Origin: Arthrobacter castelli DSM 16402
Lineage (GTDB): Bacteria; Actinomycetota; Actinomycetes; Actinomycetales; Micrococcaceae
Reading direction: 5' to 3'
DNA length: 64,000 bases
Assembly: GCF_000430705.1 (NCBI RefSeq)
Contig: NZ_AUMN01000002.1
Span: 339,126 to 403,125, forward strand
Position numbers and translations under genes: made by a program. The notes beneath the pieces were generated by a model. It had not been told where the DNA came from, ran no database searches, and saw nothing but the letters and a program-made list of their open reading frames with translations. Positions 1 to 10,818 of this stretch are shown one piece after another; position 1 is the stretch's first letter; each line of letters starts with the position of its first letter.

Positions 1-723
1 GACAGTGGCCCCGGTGGCTATCACGACGGCGTCATAGCGGCGCCGCAGCTGGTCCCAGGTGATGTCGGTGCCGATAGTGACGCCGGCGCGGAACCGCGTG
101 CCTTCGGCGCGCATTTGCCGCAGCCTGCGGTCCAAGTGCTCTTTCTCCATCTTGAAATCGGGAATGCCATAGCGCAGCAGCCCCCCGATCCGGTCGTCCC
201 GTTCGTAGACGGCCACCGTGTGGCCGGTGCGGGTCAGCTGCTGGGCGGCAGCCAGCCCGGCCGGACCTGAACCGACGACGGCGACCGTCTGGCCGGTCAG
301 CCGCGGCGGCTCGTACGTGTCCACCCATCCGTTTTCGAAGGCGTCATCGATAATTGACACCTCGATCTGCTTAATCGTCACTGCAGGCTGGTTGATGCCC
401 AGCACACAGGACGATTCGCAGGGCGCGGGGCAGAGCCGGCCGGTGAATTCGGGGAAGTTATTGGTGGCGTGCAGCCGTTCAATCGCCTCCTCGCCCTTGC
501 CCCGGCGCATCAGGTCGTTCCATTCCGGGATCAGGTTCCCCAACGGGCAGCCCTGGTGGCAGAAGGGAATGCCGCAGTCCATGCAGCGTCCCGCCTGGCG
601 CTTCAGGGTATCGCGATCCTGGGCTTCCTGGACTTCCTTCCAGTCCATAATGCGCACGGGCACCGGGCGCTTGGGTTGTGTTTCGCGCTCGGTGACTTTC
701 ATAAAGCCGCGTGGATCAGCCAC
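1..723 (-). CDS. gltD: Glutamate synthase small subunit, 5' part only
   Basis: This is the N-terminal 241 codons of the NADPH-dependent glutamate synthase beta subunit; the rest lies left of the window. The subunit oxidises NADPH and feeds electrons to the large subunit, which turns glutamine plus 2-oxoglutarate into two glutamates. Visible are the cysteine-rich 4Fe-4S motifs ([18 protein letters not shown] near residue 46 and CPAPCESSC near residue 97) and an FAD-binding [10 protein letters not shown] about 30 residues further on. The start is a GTG at 723 inside the end of gltB (GTGGCTGA, 8-base overlap), so translation is probably coupled. Confidence 0.95.
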   Translation of the reverse strand, partial: MADPRGFMKVTERETQPKRPVPVRIMDWKEVQEAQDRDTLKRQAGRCMDCGIPFCHQGCPLGNLIPEWNDLMRRGKGEEAIERLHATNNFPEFTGRLCPAPCESSCVLGINQPAVTIKQIEVSIIDDAFENGWVDTYEPPRLTGQTVAVVGSGPAGLAAAQQLTRTGHTVAVYERDDRIGGLLRYGIPDFKMEKEHLDRRLRQMRAEGTRFRAGVTIGTDITWDQLRRRYDAVVIATGATV

Positions 724-3700
724 TGGTTACCTCCAGGATCCGGTTCCACACTTCATCGCCGTCGGGGTCCAGCCCTTCTTCGATGGCATCGGCGCGGGTC
801 TGCAGCACGGCAGCGAAATTGCGCGGCATCACCTTGGTGATCCGGCCGATGGTGGATGCAAAGTCGTTCAGCAAATGGTGTCCCAGCCGGGACCGGGTTT
901 CGGCCACATGTTCGCTCAATAGCCGGTGGATGATGTCCTGGTCTTCGGCGTCCGGTTCCAGCAGCAGTAGATCGCCTGCCTCATGGGCCTGCTTGTTCAA
1001 CCGGCTGGGTTCAAAGTCCAGCACGAAAGCAGTACCGCCTGACATCCCGGCCCCGAAGTTCCTCCCGGTGCCGCCGAGGATCAGGGCCTGGCCCCCGGTC
1101 ATGTATTCGCAACCGTGGTCGCCGATCCCCTCTGCGACAGCCGTCGCCCCGGAGTTGCGGACCAGGAAGCGCTCCCCGACCTGTCCGGCCAGGAACATAT
1201 CCCCGCTGGTGGCTCCGTAGCCGATCACGTTGCCGGCGATGACGTTCCGCTCGGTGTCGAACGCGTTGGCTTTGTCCGGCCTCACCACGATCCGCCCGCC
1301 GGAGAGTCCCTTGCCCGCGTAATCGTTCGAGTCCCCCCACAGCCGCAGGGTGATGCCCGCCGGCAGGAAAGCGCCCAGCGACTGGCCCGCCTGCCCCGTC
1401 AGGGTGACGTCAATGGTGCCGGCGGCCAGCTCGGAGGTGCCGTAGCGTTTGGTCACCTCATGGCCGAGCATGGTGCCCACGGAACGGTCCGTGTTGAGCA
1501 CGTCGACGGCGATCTTCACCGGCTTCCGGTCGGTCAGGGCTTCGGCGCTGAGGGTGATCAGCTGCTGGTCGAAGTGCTTGTCGAGATTATGATCCTGGGG
1601 CAGCATATTGCGGCGGGGAGCGCCGTCGTCGAACATCATGGGCCGCAGGATGGGATCCAGGTCCAGCCCGTCGGCCTTCCAATGGTCCACCGCCTCACGC
1701 GTGTCAAGGCACTCGACGTGCCCGATGGCCTCCTCGAGGCTGCGGAACCCGAGTTCGGCGAGAATCTCACGCACTTCCTCGGCGAGGAACTCGAAGAAGT
1801 TGACCACGAACTCCGGTTTGCCGCCGAAACGCTCCCGCAGCAGCGGATTCTGGGTCGCGACCCCCACCGGGCAGGTGTCCAGGTGGCAGACCCGCATCAT
1901 GACGCAGCCGGAGACCACCAGGGGCGCGGTGGCGAAGCCGAATTCCTCACCGCCCAGCAAGGCGGCGATGACGACGTCGCGGCCGGTCTTGAGCTGGCCG
2001 TCGGCCTGGACCACCACACGGTCGCGGAGGCCGTTGAGCATCAGCGTCTGCTGGGTTTCGGCCAGGCCGAGTTCCCACGGCGCTCCCGCATGCTTGAGCG
2101 AATTCAGCGGGCTGGCCCCGGTCCCGCCGTCGTGCCCGGAGACGAGGACGACGTCGGCCTTGGCCTTGGTCACGCCGGCCGCCACGGTGCCAATGCCGAC
2201 TTCCGAGACCAGCTTGACGTGCACCCGGGCGGACGGGTTGGAGCGCTTGAGGTCGTAAATCAGCTGCGCCAGGTCCTCAATGGAGTAAATGTCGTGGTGC
2301 GGCGGCGGCGAAATCAGCCCGACACCCGGCGTGGAATGCCGGGTGCTGGCCACCCACGGGTACATCTTCTGCGCGCTGAGCTGGCCGCCCTCACCGGGTT
2401 TGGCACCCTGGGCCATCTTGATCTGCAGGTCGTCGGCGTTGGTCAAGTAGAGGCTTGTCACGCCGAACCGGCCCGAGGCCACCTGCTTGATGGCAGAGCG
2501 GCGTTCGGGGTCCAGCAGCCGCTCCACGTCCTCGCCGCCTTCACCGGTGTTGGACTTCGCGCCCAGCCGGTTCATCGCGACGGCGAGTGTTTCATGGGCT
2601 TCGCGGGAGATCGAGCCGTAGCTCATCGCACCGGTGGAGAACCGCTTGACGATGCTGGAGACCGGCTCCACCTCCTGCAACGGCACCGGCTCACGGTCCC
2701 CCGCGTCGAACTGCAGCAGCCCGCGCAGGGTCATCAGCTCCCTTGACTGGTCGTCGACACCTCGCGTGTAGGCCTTGAAGATGTCGTACCGGCGCTCGCG
2801 GGTGGCGTGCTGCAGCCGGAACACCGTCTCGGGGTTGAACAGGTGGGGCGGTCCCTCGCGGCGCCACTGGTATTCGCCGCCGTTCTCCAGTGGCCGGTGG
2901 GCCTGTTCCACCTCGTCGTCAGGGTAGGCGGCGCCGTGCCGGGCCGCGGCTTCCGCGGCGATGACGTCGAGCCCCACCCCGCCGAGCTGGGAAACGGTGC
3001 CGGAGAAGAACTCGTCGACCAGGTCCTGGGACAAGCCGAGTGCTTCAAAGGTCTGGGCGCCGCAGTAGGAAGCGACAGTGGAGATCCCCATCTTGGACAT
3101 GATCTTCTGCACGCCCTTGCCCAGGCCCTTGATCAGGTTGTTGACCGCCTCGGCCTCGGTGACGCCTTCGACGTCACCGTTGCGAACCAGTTCTTCGCAG
3201 CTTTCCATCGCCAGGTACGGATTGACCGCCGAAGCGCCATAGCCGATCAGCGCGGCGACGTGATGGACCTCGCGCACATCGCCTGCCTCCACCACCAGCG
3301 AGGTCTTCGTCCGGTTGGCGCTGCGCAACAGGTGATGGTGCACCGCCGAGAGCAGCAGCAGCGACGGGATCGGCGCCCACTGCGCATTGGAATCCCGGTC
3401 CGAGATCACCACGTGCTGCACGCCGCGGTTCATTGCGGCCGCAACCTTCTCGCAGATCTCGGCCAGCCGGGCGCGCAGCGAGGCCACGCCGCCGTCGGGC
3501 CGGTACAGCCCACGCACCCGCATGGCGGCGCGGCCGCCGTCGTCCGTTTCCAGATTGGCAATCTTGGCCAGCTCGTCATTATTGATGACCGGAAATGTCA
3601 GCTCGACCTGTTTGACCTGGACCTGCTCCTGGTTCAGCAGGTTTCCATCGGGACCGACGGACGTATGCATCGAGGTGACCAACTCTTCGCGGATGGAATC

Positions 3701-5314
3701 CAGCGGCGGATTCGTCACCTGGGCAAAGGATTGCACGAAGTAGTCGAACAGCAGCCGGGGCCGGCCCGACAGCACGGCAATGGGCGTGTCCGATCCCATG
3801 GCGCCGAGCGGCTCAGCGCCGGTGGCGGCCATCGGCCCGAGCAGGACCCGCAGCTCCTCCTCGGTGTAACCGAAGGTGCGCTGGCGCCGGCTGATGGAGG
3901 CGGGAGTATGGGTCACGTGTTCACGGTCGGGCAGGTCCTGCAGCGAGACCATGTTGTCCTTGAGCCATTCGGCCCACGGGTTGGCCGCAGCCACCTCCGC
4001 CTTGACCTCGGAGTCGTCGACAATGCGGCCGGCGGCTGTATCGACCAGGAACATCTTGCCCGGAGAGACCCGTCCCTTCTTCACCACCTTGGCGGGGTCG
4101 ATGTTGAGTACCCCCACTTCGGAGGCGAAGACCACCAGGCCGTCTTCGGTTACCCAGTACCGTCCCGGGCGCAGACCGTTGCGGTCCAGCGTCGCGCCCA
4201 CCAGATCCCCGTCGGTGAAGGAGACGGCGGCGGGCCCGTCCCACGGTTCCATCAGCATTGAATGGTATTGGTAGAAAGCCCGGCGGGCGGGGTCCATCGT
4301 CGTATGGTTCTCCCACGCCTCGGGGATCATCATCATGATGGCGTGGGTGATCGGCCGCCCGGAGAGCATCAGCAGCTCGGCGACTTCGTCGAACGATGTC
4401 GAGTCGGAGGCGCCGGGGGTGCAGATCGGGTACAGCTCTTCGGGAACGTCGCCCAGCAGCGGGTTGGCCAATTGGGACTGCCGGGCCCGCATCCAATTCC
4501 GGTTTCCCTTGACCGTATTGATTTCGCCGTTGTGGGCAATGCTGCGGAACGGCTGCGCCAGCGGCCACGACGGGAAGGTATTGGTCGAAAACCGCGAGTG
4601 CACTATGCCGAGCCTGGTCTTGAACCTCGGATCGGACAGGTCGGGATAGAACGGCTCCAGCTGGGCCGTGGTCAGCATTCCCTTGTACACGATGGTCTTC
4701 GATGACAGCGACGGAAAATAGATACCGTGCTTGTTCTGGGCACGCTTGCGCACCCGGAAGGCTTTGGCATCGAGCTCATCACCCGCAGCGTCGCCGGCTC
4801 GCATAGCCCCGTCGGCCGGTGCCAGGAACACTTGGGAGAAGAACGGCATGCCGGCCCGTGCCATGGCGCCCACCAGGTCGGCGGTGACGGGCACGTCCCG
4901 CCAGCCGAGTACGGCGAGATTTTCGTCTGCGGCCAGCGCTTCGAAGCCCTCGACCGCAGCATGCCGTTCGTCGCGCGCTGTGGGCAGGAAGGCCGTGCCC
5001 ACCACGTAGCCGCCGGCGCGCGGAAGGTCGAAGCCGGTGACCGCCCGGAAGAATTCGTCCGGTACCTGTGTCAGCAGTCCTGCGCCGTCGCCGGTGCCTT
5101 CGTCCGCGCCTACGGCGCCGCGGTGCTCCAGGTTCCGCAATGCCGCCAGTGCGGATTCGACGATGTCGTGCCCCGGTTCGCCGCGTAACGTGGCGATGAT
5201 CGCCAGCCCGCACGCGTCCTTTTCATGCTGGGGCGAATACAACCCCGTGGCGGCGGGCAGTGTGGAAAACCGTTCGAATGGATTCGTCGCGCCGGTTGTG
5301 CTCGCTGTCGTCAT
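716..5314 (-). CDS. gltB: Glutamate synthase large subunit
   Basis: The 1532-residue protein has the usual length for the family. It uses glutamine-derived ammonia and 2-oxoglutarate to make glutamate. The class II glutamine amidotransferase nucleophile is probably Cys35 (EKDACGLAI), exposed after propeptide removal. An FMN-binding central domain carries [10 protein letters not shown], the 3Fe-4S cysteines lie in [15 protein letters not shown], and a C-terminal glycine-rich beta-helix domain follows. The ATG at 5314 has a strong AGGGGGAAGGA ribosome site; upstream in-frame codons lack one. gltD overlaps its end. Confidence 0.97.
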   Translation of the reverse strand: MTTASTTGATNPFERFSTLPAATGLYSPQHEKDACGLAIIATLRGEPGHDIVESALAALRNLEHRGAVGADEGTGDGAGLLTQVPDEFFRAVTGFDLPRAGGYVVGTAFLPTARDERHAAVEGFEALAADENLAVLGWRDVPVTADLVGAMARAGMPFFSQVFLAPADGAMRAGDAAGDELDAKAFRVRKRAQNKHGIYFPSLSSKTIVYKGMLTTAQLEPFYPDLSDPRFKTRLGIVHSRFSTNTFPSWPLAQPFRSIAHNGEINTVKGNRNWMRARQSQLANPLLGDVPEELYPICTPGASDSTSFDEVAELLMLSGRPITHAIMMMIPEAWENHTTMDPARRAFYQYHSMLMEPWDGPAAVSFTDGDLVGATLDRNGLRPGRYWVTEDGLVVFASEVGVLNIDPAKVVKKGRVSPGKMFLVDTAAGRIVDDSEVKAEVAAANPWAEWLKDNMVSLQDLPDREHVTHTPASISRRQRTFGYTEEELRVLLGPMAATGAEPLGAMGSDTPIAVLSGRPRLLFDYFVQSFAQVTNPPLDSIREELVTSMHTSVGPDGNLLNQEQVQVKQVELTFPVINNDELAKIANLETDDGGRAAMRVRGLYRPDGGVASLRARLAEICEKVAAAMNRGVQHVVISDRDSNAQWAPIPSLLLLSAVHHHLLRSANRTKTSLVVEAGDVREVHHVAALIGYGASAVNPYLAMESCEELVRNGDVEGVTEAEAVNNLIKGLGKGVQKIMSKMGISTVASYCGAQTFEALGLSQDLVDEFFSGTVSQLGGVGLDVIAAEAAARHGAAYPDDEVEQAHRPLENGGEYQWRREGPPHLFNPETVFRLQHATRERRYDIFKAYTRGVDDQSRELMTLRGLLQFDAGDREPVPLQEVEPVSSIVKRFSTGAMSYGSISREAHETLAVAMNRLGAKSNTGEGGEDVERLLDPERRSAIKQVASGRFGVTSLYLTNADDLQIKMAQGAKPGEGGQLSAQKMYPWVASTRHSTPGVGLISPPPHHDIYSIEDLAQLIYDLKRSNPSARVHVKLVSEVGIGTVAAGVTKAKADVVLVSGHDGGTGASPLNSLKHAGAPWELGLAETQQTLMLNGLRDRVVVQADGQLKTGRDVVIAALLGGEEFGFATAPLVVSGCVMMRVCHLDTCPVGVATQNPLLRERFGGKPEFVVNFFEFLAEEVREILAELGFRSLEEAIGHVECLDTREAVDHWKADGLDLDPILRPMMFDDGAPRRNMLPQDHNLDKHFDQQLITLSAEALTDRKPVKIAVDVLNTDRSVGTMLGHEVTKRYGTSELAAGTIDVTLTGQAGQSLGAFLPAGITLRLWGDSNDYAGKGLSGGRIVVRPDKANAFDTERNVIAGNVIGYGATSGDMFLAGQVGERFLVRNSGATAVAEGIGDHGCEYMTGGQALILGGTGRNFGAGMSGGTAFVLDFEPSRLNKQAHEAGDLLLLEPDAEDQDIIHRLLSEHVAETRSRLGHHLLNDFASTIGRITKVMPRNFAAVLQTRADAIEEGLDPDGDEVWNRILEVTSG

Positions 5315-5512
5315 AGCTTGTCCTTCCCCCTGAACTGATCGGTGGAGGGGACAACGTTGGCCCCACGCATGCCCGCCGGCGGCGGGCACGTGGAATGGAT
5401 AAATTCTACGGCACGGTCAGGGCGTGGAGCGCCCCCGGTCGGTATCCGTTATGCACCCGGCTGACGGGGAATCAACGCCCCGCCGCCGGTCGGAGCACAA
5501 GCCGTGCCGGGC

Positions 5513-5528
5513 GCCACGTCAACGTGGC
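5513..5528. repeat. Short inverted repeat upstream of gltB
   Basis: GCCACGT and ACGTGGC arms (7 bp) are separated by two bases, in the 243-bp gap between the lgt stop and the gltB start. It could be an operator for gltBD or part of a weak lgt end structure. No T-run follows. Nothing else stands out in this gap. Confidence 0.3.
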
Positions 5529-5557
5529 TGACGATGCTGCCTGTTGTTGCGGCAGAT

Positions 5558-6697
5558 CTATGAATCGCGCTCGGTAGGGTGGTCGAGCGTGGAGGAGGTG
5601 TCCTCACTTCGGGTATCAGAGACAGTAGCATGTCCGGTGCCTTCCGCCCCACCCGGCGTTTCAGCATTGTTATGGTTTTTTTCAGCTCCGGCGTCGTCGG
5701 GCGCCTCTTCCGCAGTGGTCTCCCCGGACTTGCCGGACGCCTCCCCAGCGGGGCTCTCCGCGGTCTCCGAGCTGTCGTCAGGCGTATCGGCGGCCACCGG
5801 GCGGTTCTCGTCGTCGGGGCCCGGATCCTCGTCGGCCGGTTCCCGCCCGGGCAGGTAGACGGTGCGCGGTTCGCCGGTGTTGCGCCATTTCAGGCCGAGG
5901 CCAATGAAGAAGCCCACAGCGACGAGGAACACCAGGATGCTGGTCCACACGTTGAGCCGCAGGCCGAAGATGATTTCGGCATCATCAATGCGCAACATTT
6001 CAATCCAGACCCGGCCCAGCGTGTAATACGCCGCATACAGCCAGAACAGCCGGCCGTGGCGGAATTTGAAGTGCCGATCCAAGAACAGCAGCAGGGCCAC
6101 GCCGGCCAGGTTCCACAGCGACTCATAGAGGAAGGTGGGGTGGAACAAGGTGTCCGCCGGCAGCCCCGGCGGGAGGGCCGGATTGCCGGAGTCGATTTCC
6201 AGGCCCCAGGGCAGCGTCGTCGGGCCGCCATAGAGCTCCTGGTTGAACCAGTTGCCCCACCGGCCGATGGCTTGGGCCAGTAGCAGGCCGGGGGCTGCCG
6301 CGTCGATAAAGGCGCTCAGCTTGACGCCCGAACGGTGGCAGCCGATCCAGGCACCGACGGCGCCCAGCAGTACTGCGCCCCAGATGCCGAGTCCGCCCAG
6401 CCAGATCTGCGGGATCAGCCACAGATTGCCCTCGGGACCGAAGTAGGCGTCCGGGGAGGAAAAGACGTGGTACAGCCGGCCGCCGATAATGCCGAAAGGC
6501 ACCGCCCAGATAGCGATATCCCAAATGGCGTCTTCAGGGCCGCCGCGGCGCTTCCAGCGCACCGATGTCAGCCACAGCGCCGCGGCGATGCCGGCGAGGA
6601 TGCACAGGGCATAGGCATGTATGGTCAGCGGTCCGATGTCGAAGGAGTTCCAGTCCGGACTCGGAATGCTTGCAGGGGCATGAACGGCAGTGTGCAT
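5558..6697 (-). CDS. lgt: Prolipoprotein diacylglyceryl transferase
   Basis: This integral membrane enzyme moves diacylglycerol from phosphatidylglycerol to the lipobox cysteine of prolipoproteins. About seven hydrophobic segments fill residues 25-280. The family signature GRWGNWFNQELYG and the essential GGRLYHV segment are both present. The ATG at 6697 has AGGAAG upstream. At 379 residues it is longer than most Lgt proteins because of an acidic, low-complexity tail from about residue 285 (rich in E, D, G, A, S, T), presumably cytoplasmic. It follows trpA by 57 bases, behind a hairpin. Confidence 0.95.
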   Translation of the reverse strand: MHTAVHAPASIPSPDWNSFDIGPLTIHAYALCILAGIAAALWLTSVRWKRRGGPEDAIWDIAIWAVPFGIIGGRLYHVFSSPDAYFGPEGNLWLIPQIWLGGLGIWGAVLLGAVGAWIGCHRSGVKLSAFIDAAAPGLLLAQAIGRWGNWFNQELYGGPTTLPWGLEIDSGNPALPPGLPADTLFHPTFLYESLWNLAGVALLLFLDRHFKFRHGRLFWLYAAYYTLGRVWIEMLRIDDAEIIFGLRLNVWTSILVFLVAVGFFIGLGLKWRNTGEPRTVYLPGREPADEDPGPDDENRPVAADTPDDSSETAESPAGEASGKSGETTAEEAPDDAGAEKNHNNAETPGGAEGTGHATVSDTRSEDTSSTLDHPTERDS

Positions 6698-6728
6698 ATT
6701 TCGCTTCCTGTGGTGCGGTGTGGCTTAT

Positions 6729-6751
6729 CGTCGCCGGTACTGCCGGCGACG
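6729..6751 (-). terminator. Hairpin between trpA and lgt
   Basis: Arms CGTCGCCGG and CCGGCGACG (9 bp) surround a 5-base loop, directly after the trpA stop in the direction of transcription. There is no T-run, so it may be a weak terminator, an RNA-stability element or an attenuator of lgt. Confidence 0.4.
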
Positions 6752-6753
6752 GA

Positions 6754-7554
6754 TTAGTCCAGTCCGGTCCTGAGCTCGGCGGCCAATGTTCCGACTGCGT
6801 CCGGGCCGCCTTCGGCCAGTGCCGCCACCAAAGCCGTGCCGACGATGACGCCGTCGGCATATTCGGCAATTTCAGCCACGTGGGAGGCGTTGGATACGCC
6901 CAGACCGACGCACACTCGTGCTGCACCGGCGGCGTGGGTGTCGTCCACCACCTTCCGTGCGGCGCTGCTGACCGCGTTCCGGGCACCGGTAACGCCCATC
7001 AGCGACACCGCGTAGACGAATCCGCGGCTCGCCTCCACCGTCCGGTGCAGCCGCTCAGTGGACGAAGAAGGCGCGACCAGGAAGATCCGGTCCAGTCCGT
7101 GCCGGTCTGAGACTTCGAACCACTCCGCCGCCTCGTCAGGGACCAGGTCCGGAGTGATGAGTCCCGCTCCCCCGGCTTCAGCCAGCCGGCGGGCGAACTC
7201 GTCGACGCCCATCCTCAGCACCGGATTCCAGTAAGTCATCACCACCACCGGCACGTCGGTGCGTGCGGTGATTGAAGCAATCACGTCGAATAACTGGCTG
7301 ACCCGGAACCCATTGGCCAGCGCAGTGACCGTGGCGTCCTGGATCACCGGCCCGTCCATCACGGGGTCGGAGTAGGGGACGCCGATTTCAATCAGGTCCA
7401 CGCCGTTCTCCGCCAAGGCAACCGCTGCCTCGATGGATGCCGGGACATCGGGGTAACCCGCCGGAAGATAGCCGATCAGGGCGGCCCGTCCCGCCTGGCG
7501 GGCACGGTCGATGGCGGCGGCCGACTTGCTGGCCTGGCTGACGGGCACGCTCAT
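6754..7554 (-). CDS. trpA: Tryptophan synthase alpha chain
   Basis: A 266-residue TIM barrel that cleaves indole-3-glycerol phosphate to indole and glyceraldehyde 3-phosphate and passes indole to TrpB. The two catalytic acids are visible as Glu56 (LIEIGVP) and Asp67 (MDGP). The start at 7554 overlaps the trpB stop as ATGA, which fits coupled synthesis of the two subunits. Upstream in-frame codons would extend deep into trpB and are not needed. Confidence 0.96.
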   Translation of the reverse strand: MSVPVSQASKSAAAIDRARQAGRAALIGYLPAGYPDVPASIEAAVALAENGVDLIEIGVPYSDPVMDGPVIQDATVTALANGFRVSQLFDVIASITARTDVPVVVMTYWNPVLRMGVDEFARRLAEAGGAGLITPDLVPDEAAEWFEVSDRHGLDRIFLVAPSSSTERLHRTVEASRGFVYAVSLMGVTGARNAVSSAARKVVDDTHAAGAARVCVGLGVSNASHVAEIAEYADGVIVGTALVAALAEGGPDAVGTLAAELRTGLD

Positions 7555-8921
7555 TGTTCTTCTCCTGCCGCTGCCTGTTCGGCTGTGTCCTTGTCCAGCA
7601 AATCGAACCACTGAGCGGCAGTGGCGACGTCCTTGTCACCCCTGCCGGAGAGGTTGACGATGATCACCGCCGCTTCCACGTCGCGGCCGGCGCCCGTTAC
7701 GCCCTGAGCCGCCCAGCGGTTGGCCACCTTCAGGGACCCCGCCAGCGCGTGAGCGGATTCGATAGCGGGAATGATGCCTTCTGTGCGGCACAGCAGCCGG
7801 AAGGCGTCCATCGCTTCGGCATCTGTGACCGGCTCATACTGCACCCGTCCAATATCGGCGAGGTAGGAGTGCTCCGGTCCGACGCTGGGATAGTCAAGTC
7901 CGGCGGAGATGGAGTGGGATTCGATGGTTTGCCCGTCCTCGTCCTGCATCAGGTAGGACCGCGCGCCATGGAGCACCCCGGGCCTGCCCAGCGTAATACT
8001 GGCTGCGTGGCGGCCGGTGTCGATGCCGTCGCCGCCGGCCTCGAAACCGTAGATCTCCACTCCGGGGTCGTCCAGGAATGCGTGGAACATCCCGATCGCG
8101 TTGGAGCCGCCGCCGATGCAGGCGCACACCGCGTCCGGCAGCCGTCCGGTCTGTTCACGGATCTGCTCACGTGCTTCGTCGCCAATCACTTCATGGAAGA
8201 ACCGCACCATGGCCGGAAAGGGATGCGCCCCGGCAGCCGTGCCGAGCAGGTAGTGGGTGTGGTCAACGTTTGCCACCCAGTCCCGCAGCGCTTCGTTGAT
8301 GGCGTCCTTAAGCGTTTGCGAGCCGTGCTCCACCGGGACCACCTTGGCGCCCAGCAGCTCCATGCGCGCCACGTTCAATGCCTGGCGCCGGGTGTCTTCG
8401 GCCCCCATATAGACAACGCATTCCATCCCCATCAGGGCCGCCGCGGTGGCACTGGCAACGCCGTGCTGTCCCGCGCCGGTTTCGGCGATCAACCGGGTTT
8501 TCCCCATCCGGCGGGCCAGCAGCGCCTGCCCGATCACGTTGTTGATCTTGTGGGACCCGGTATGGTTAAGGTCCTCCCTTTTGAGGAAGATCCGCGCTCC
8601 GGCTGCGTGTTCGCTGAACCGTTCCGCCTCGGTCAGCAATGAAGGCCGGCCCGAGTAGCTCCGGTTCAGCCGGTTGATTTCGGCCGTGAACTCCGGATCC
8701 GCCCGTGCCTTCTCGAAAGTGGTTTCCAACTCATCGAGGGCGGCAATCAGCGATTCGGGCATCCACCGGCCACCATAGGCACCAAAATAGGGCCCGGTGG
8801 CACTCCGCAGCGAGTCGCGGCCTTCGAGGAACGCCGCTGCCGGGCCGGTCCCGGAATCGCCCGCCTCGGGGTCGGTGGTTGCCGTCTCTGCCCCGTCGGG
8901 CCGCGGCGGCTGTTCAGTCAT
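7551..8921 (-). CDS. trpB: Tryptophan synthase beta chain
   Basis: PLP enzyme of 456 residues that joins indole and serine to make tryptophan. The PLP lysine is Lys125 in HTGSHKINN, and the phosphate-binding GGGSNAIG is present. About 40 residues precede the conserved [14 protein letters not shown]; they are acidic and poor in hydrophobics, a common actinobacterial extension. The ATG at 8921 overlaps the trpC stop by eight bases (ATGACTGA). A GTG nine bases further upstream is possible but less likely. Confidence 0.96.
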   Translation of the reverse strand: MTEQPPRPDGAETATTDPEAGDSGTGPAAAFLEGRDSLRSATGPYFGAYGGRWMPESLIAALDELETTFEKARADPEFTAEINRLNRSYSGRPSLLTEAERFSEHAAGARIFLKREDLNHTGSHKINNVIGQALLARRMGKTRLIAETGAGQHGVASATAAALMGMECVVYMGAEDTRRQALNVARMELLGAKVVPVEHGSQTLKDAINEALRDWVANVDHTHYLLGTAAGAHPFPAMVRFFHEVIGDEAREQIREQTGRLPDAVCACIGGGSNAIGMFHAFLDDPGVEIYGFEAGGDGIDTGRHAASITLGRPGVLHGARSYLMQDEDGQTIESHSISAGLDYPSVGPEHSYLADIGRVQYEPVTDAEAMDAFRLLCRTEGIIPAIESAHALAGSLKVANRWAAQGVTGAGRDVEAAVIIVNLSGRGDKDVATAAQWFDLLDKDTAEQAAAGEEQ

Positions 8922-9753
8922 GAGTGGCACCCTCTGCTGTTTTCTGCGCGATGACCGCGGCTCCGGCCCGGCTGAATGCCTCGACGGATTCGGTCGGGCT
9001 ATTGTGCTTCACCAGTGCTTCGCCAACGAGGATCGCATTGGCTCCCTGGGCAGCGTACTGCTCAACGTCGCCGACGTCGCGCACCCCGGATTCGGCCACG
9101 ATCAGCGTTCCGGGCGGAACGGCTGCCGCCAGCGGGGAGAAGACCGACCGGTCAAGTTCCAAGGTCTTCAGGTTACGGACATTGACGCCGATGATGCGTG
9201 CGCCCGCGGCGGCCGCGCGTTCGACTTCTTCGACGGTGTGCGCCTCCACCAGCACATTCATCCCGAGCTCATGGGACAGTCCCATCAACTCGGCCAGCTG
9301 TGCATCGGACAGGGCCGCCACGATCAGCAGGATCAGGTCGGCGCCGTGCGCCCTTGCTTCCAGCACCTGGTAGGCATCGACCGTGAAGTCTTTACGCAAC
9401 AATGGTGTGTCGACGGTGGCCCGCACCGCGTCCAAATCCTCCAACGAGCCGCCAAAACGGCGCTGCTCGGTCAGTACGCTGATCACGGCAGCTCCGCCGG
9501 CTTCATATCGGCCGGCAAGCACTGCGGGATCTCCAATGTCGGCCAGTTCGCCCTTGGACGGGCTCTTCCGCTTGACCTCGGCGATGACCCGCAGCCGGGA
9601 CCGCGGATCATCAGCACCACCGAGGGCGGCATACGCGTCCTTCGCTGGAGGCTGGGTCGCAACGATGTCCCGCAGCTGCAGTGTATTAACGGCCGACTTG
9701 CGCTCCTGCAGGTCCTCTTTGACCCCTTCTATGATGTCGTCGAGAACACTCAC
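8914..9753 (-). CDS. trpC: Indole-3-glycerol phosphate synthase
   Basis: 279-residue TIM barrel that closes CdRP to indole-3-glycerol phosphate. The catalytic segment [10 protein letters not shown] begins at about residue 59, and [13 protein letters not shown] and VAESGV match the later active-site strands. I chose GTG at 9753, two bases after the stop of the small membrane gene, because the protein then begins VSVLDDI as in other actinobacterial TrpC proteins. It is separate from TrpF, which is not in the window. Confidence 0.95.
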   Translation of the reverse strand: MSVLDDIIEGVKEDLQERKSAVNTLQLRDIVATQPPAKDAYAALGGADDPRSRLRVIAEVKRKSPSKGELADIGDPAVLAGRYEAGGAAVISVLTEQRRFGGSLEDLDAVRATVDTPLLRKDFTVDAYQVLEARAHGADLILLIVAALSDAQLAELMGLSHELGMNVLVEAHTVEEVERAAAAGARIIGVNVRNLKTLELDRSVFSPLAAAVPPGTLIVAESGVRDVGDVEQYAAQGANAILVGEALVKHNSPTESVEAFSRAGAAVIAQKTAEGATHD

Positions 9754-9755
9754 GC

Positions 9756-10046
9756 TCAGTGTCCGCTGTTTTTCAGCTTGGAACCGCCGACGCCGAAGCC
9801 GGCCTTGCGCATGATCCCGCCGAGCAGCAGGCCCACGGCTATCACCACGAGCCCGATACAGAACCACAGCACGTTCGCCACGGCGAAGGCGATGCAGGAA
9901 ATCAAGGAGCCGAGCAGCACAACGGCAACCAGCGTCCAAGCTGCCGGCGTGTTGCCGTGCCCGACCGGTTCCGCGTGACGTTCAGCTTCGGCGGCGGCAC
10001 GGGCTTCAGCTGACTCAGTGGTATTGACAGTGGCGTTGGCGCCCAT
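9756..10046 (-). CDS. Small HGxxPAAW membrane protein (probably DUF6704)
   Basis: 96 residues: a charged N-terminal 40, the motif HGNTPAAW, then two membrane segments (about 46-65 and 68-85) and a short basic tail. Proteins with this motif sit beside trpC in many actinobacteria, and I know of no assigned function. The ATG at 10046 has GAGGGAG at good distance. It lies inside the trp operon, two bases before trpC. A role linked to tryptophan synthesis or aromatic transport is only inferred from position. The 139 bases upstream of it hold nothing recognisable. Confidence 0.8.
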   Translation of the reverse strand: MGANATVNTTESAEARAAAEAERHAEPVGHGNTPAAWTLVAVVLLGSLISCIAFAVANVLWFCIGLVVIAVGLLLGGIMRKAGFGVGGSKLKNSGH

Positions 10047-10185
10047 GGTGAATCTCCCTCATTCGTAAATGCCTTATTCCATTCTGCCATTACTGGCGCG
10101 CAGTTTCTCCGTCGTTGAGATCGCAGCTGCCACATGACGTCAAGGCTGCGTCTCAGTGGTTCGGCCGGCTGGCTCGCCAGGCCGT

Positions 10186-10818
10186 TCAGCCGGTCGGGTC
10201 GCTGCCTCGGCTCAGCTGATCCCAGCTTTCGATTTCATCGACGTCGGGCTCTGGCTCCGTGGCGGAACCATCCCCGGTGTCCGGCCCACCGGCACCATCG
10301 GCTTTGCCGGTTGTGCCGGTTGTGCTGGTTTCGAAGCGTTTACTGCTGGTCCAGTAACGGCCGGCCGCCAGCACGACGACGGCGCTGAACGCCAGCAGCC
10401 CGCCTCCGGCCACGCCGATGGCGGGGAAGACGGTGACTGTCGTCCGGGCGGAACTTCCAATAATGCCGATAGCCTCCGCTATTTCGCTCTCGGCCGCCGA
10501 CGCCGGATTGACGGTCACGGCCAGCGCTGAAGCGATGATGCCGCCCGCCGCAGCGAAAATAATCACCCCTATCACCGTGCGCAGCACCCGGCCGGCGATG
10601 GTGGATGCGATTGCTCCGGCCAGCGCGACCAGCGCCAAGGCAGTGACGGCTGTCGCGGCATCACTGCCCGGGATGGCCAGATCCTCGGTGGGAACCGCCT
10701 GCTCGGGCAGGTCGACGTGAAGCCAGGTCTGAGTGGTCGAGGCGAAGACAATTCCGGCGCTGACGATGGTCAGCAGCACGACACGGGACTTACGGGCCCA
10801 GGCAGGTGTCCGGTTCAT
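10186..10818 (-). CDS. Tryptophan-operon-associated membrane protein
   Basis: 210 residues with four hydrophobic helices (about 12-30, 50-70, 78-100 and 130-152) and an acidic C-terminal tail. It matches the actinobacterial 'Trp biosynthesis associated membrane protein' family in length, position and the TQTWLHVDLP segment after helix 1. Its biochemical role is unknown. The start overlaps the trpE stop as ATGA, so it is translated as part of the trp operon. Confidence 0.85.
   Translation of the reverse strand: MNRTPAWARKSRVVLLTIVSAGIVFASTTQTWLHVDLPEQAVPTEDLAIPGSDAATAVTALALVALAGAIASTIAGRVLRTVIGVIIFAAAGGIIASALAVTVNPASAAESEIAEAIGIIGSSARTTVTVFPAIGVAGGGLLAFSAVVVLAAGRYWTSSKRFETSTTGTTGKADGAGGPDTGDGSATEPEPDVDEIESWDQLSRGSDPTG

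Noticed and set aside
3019..3940. CAGGTCCTG sites inside gltB as targets of the island regulator
   Set aside because: Inside coding sequence, not paired and not near a promoter; expected by chance in GC-rich DNA.
1115..4261. Long open frames on the plus strand opposite gltB
   Set aside because: They are rich in Gly, Arg, His and Gln, lack ribosome sites and known motifs, and mirror the third-position GC of gltB.
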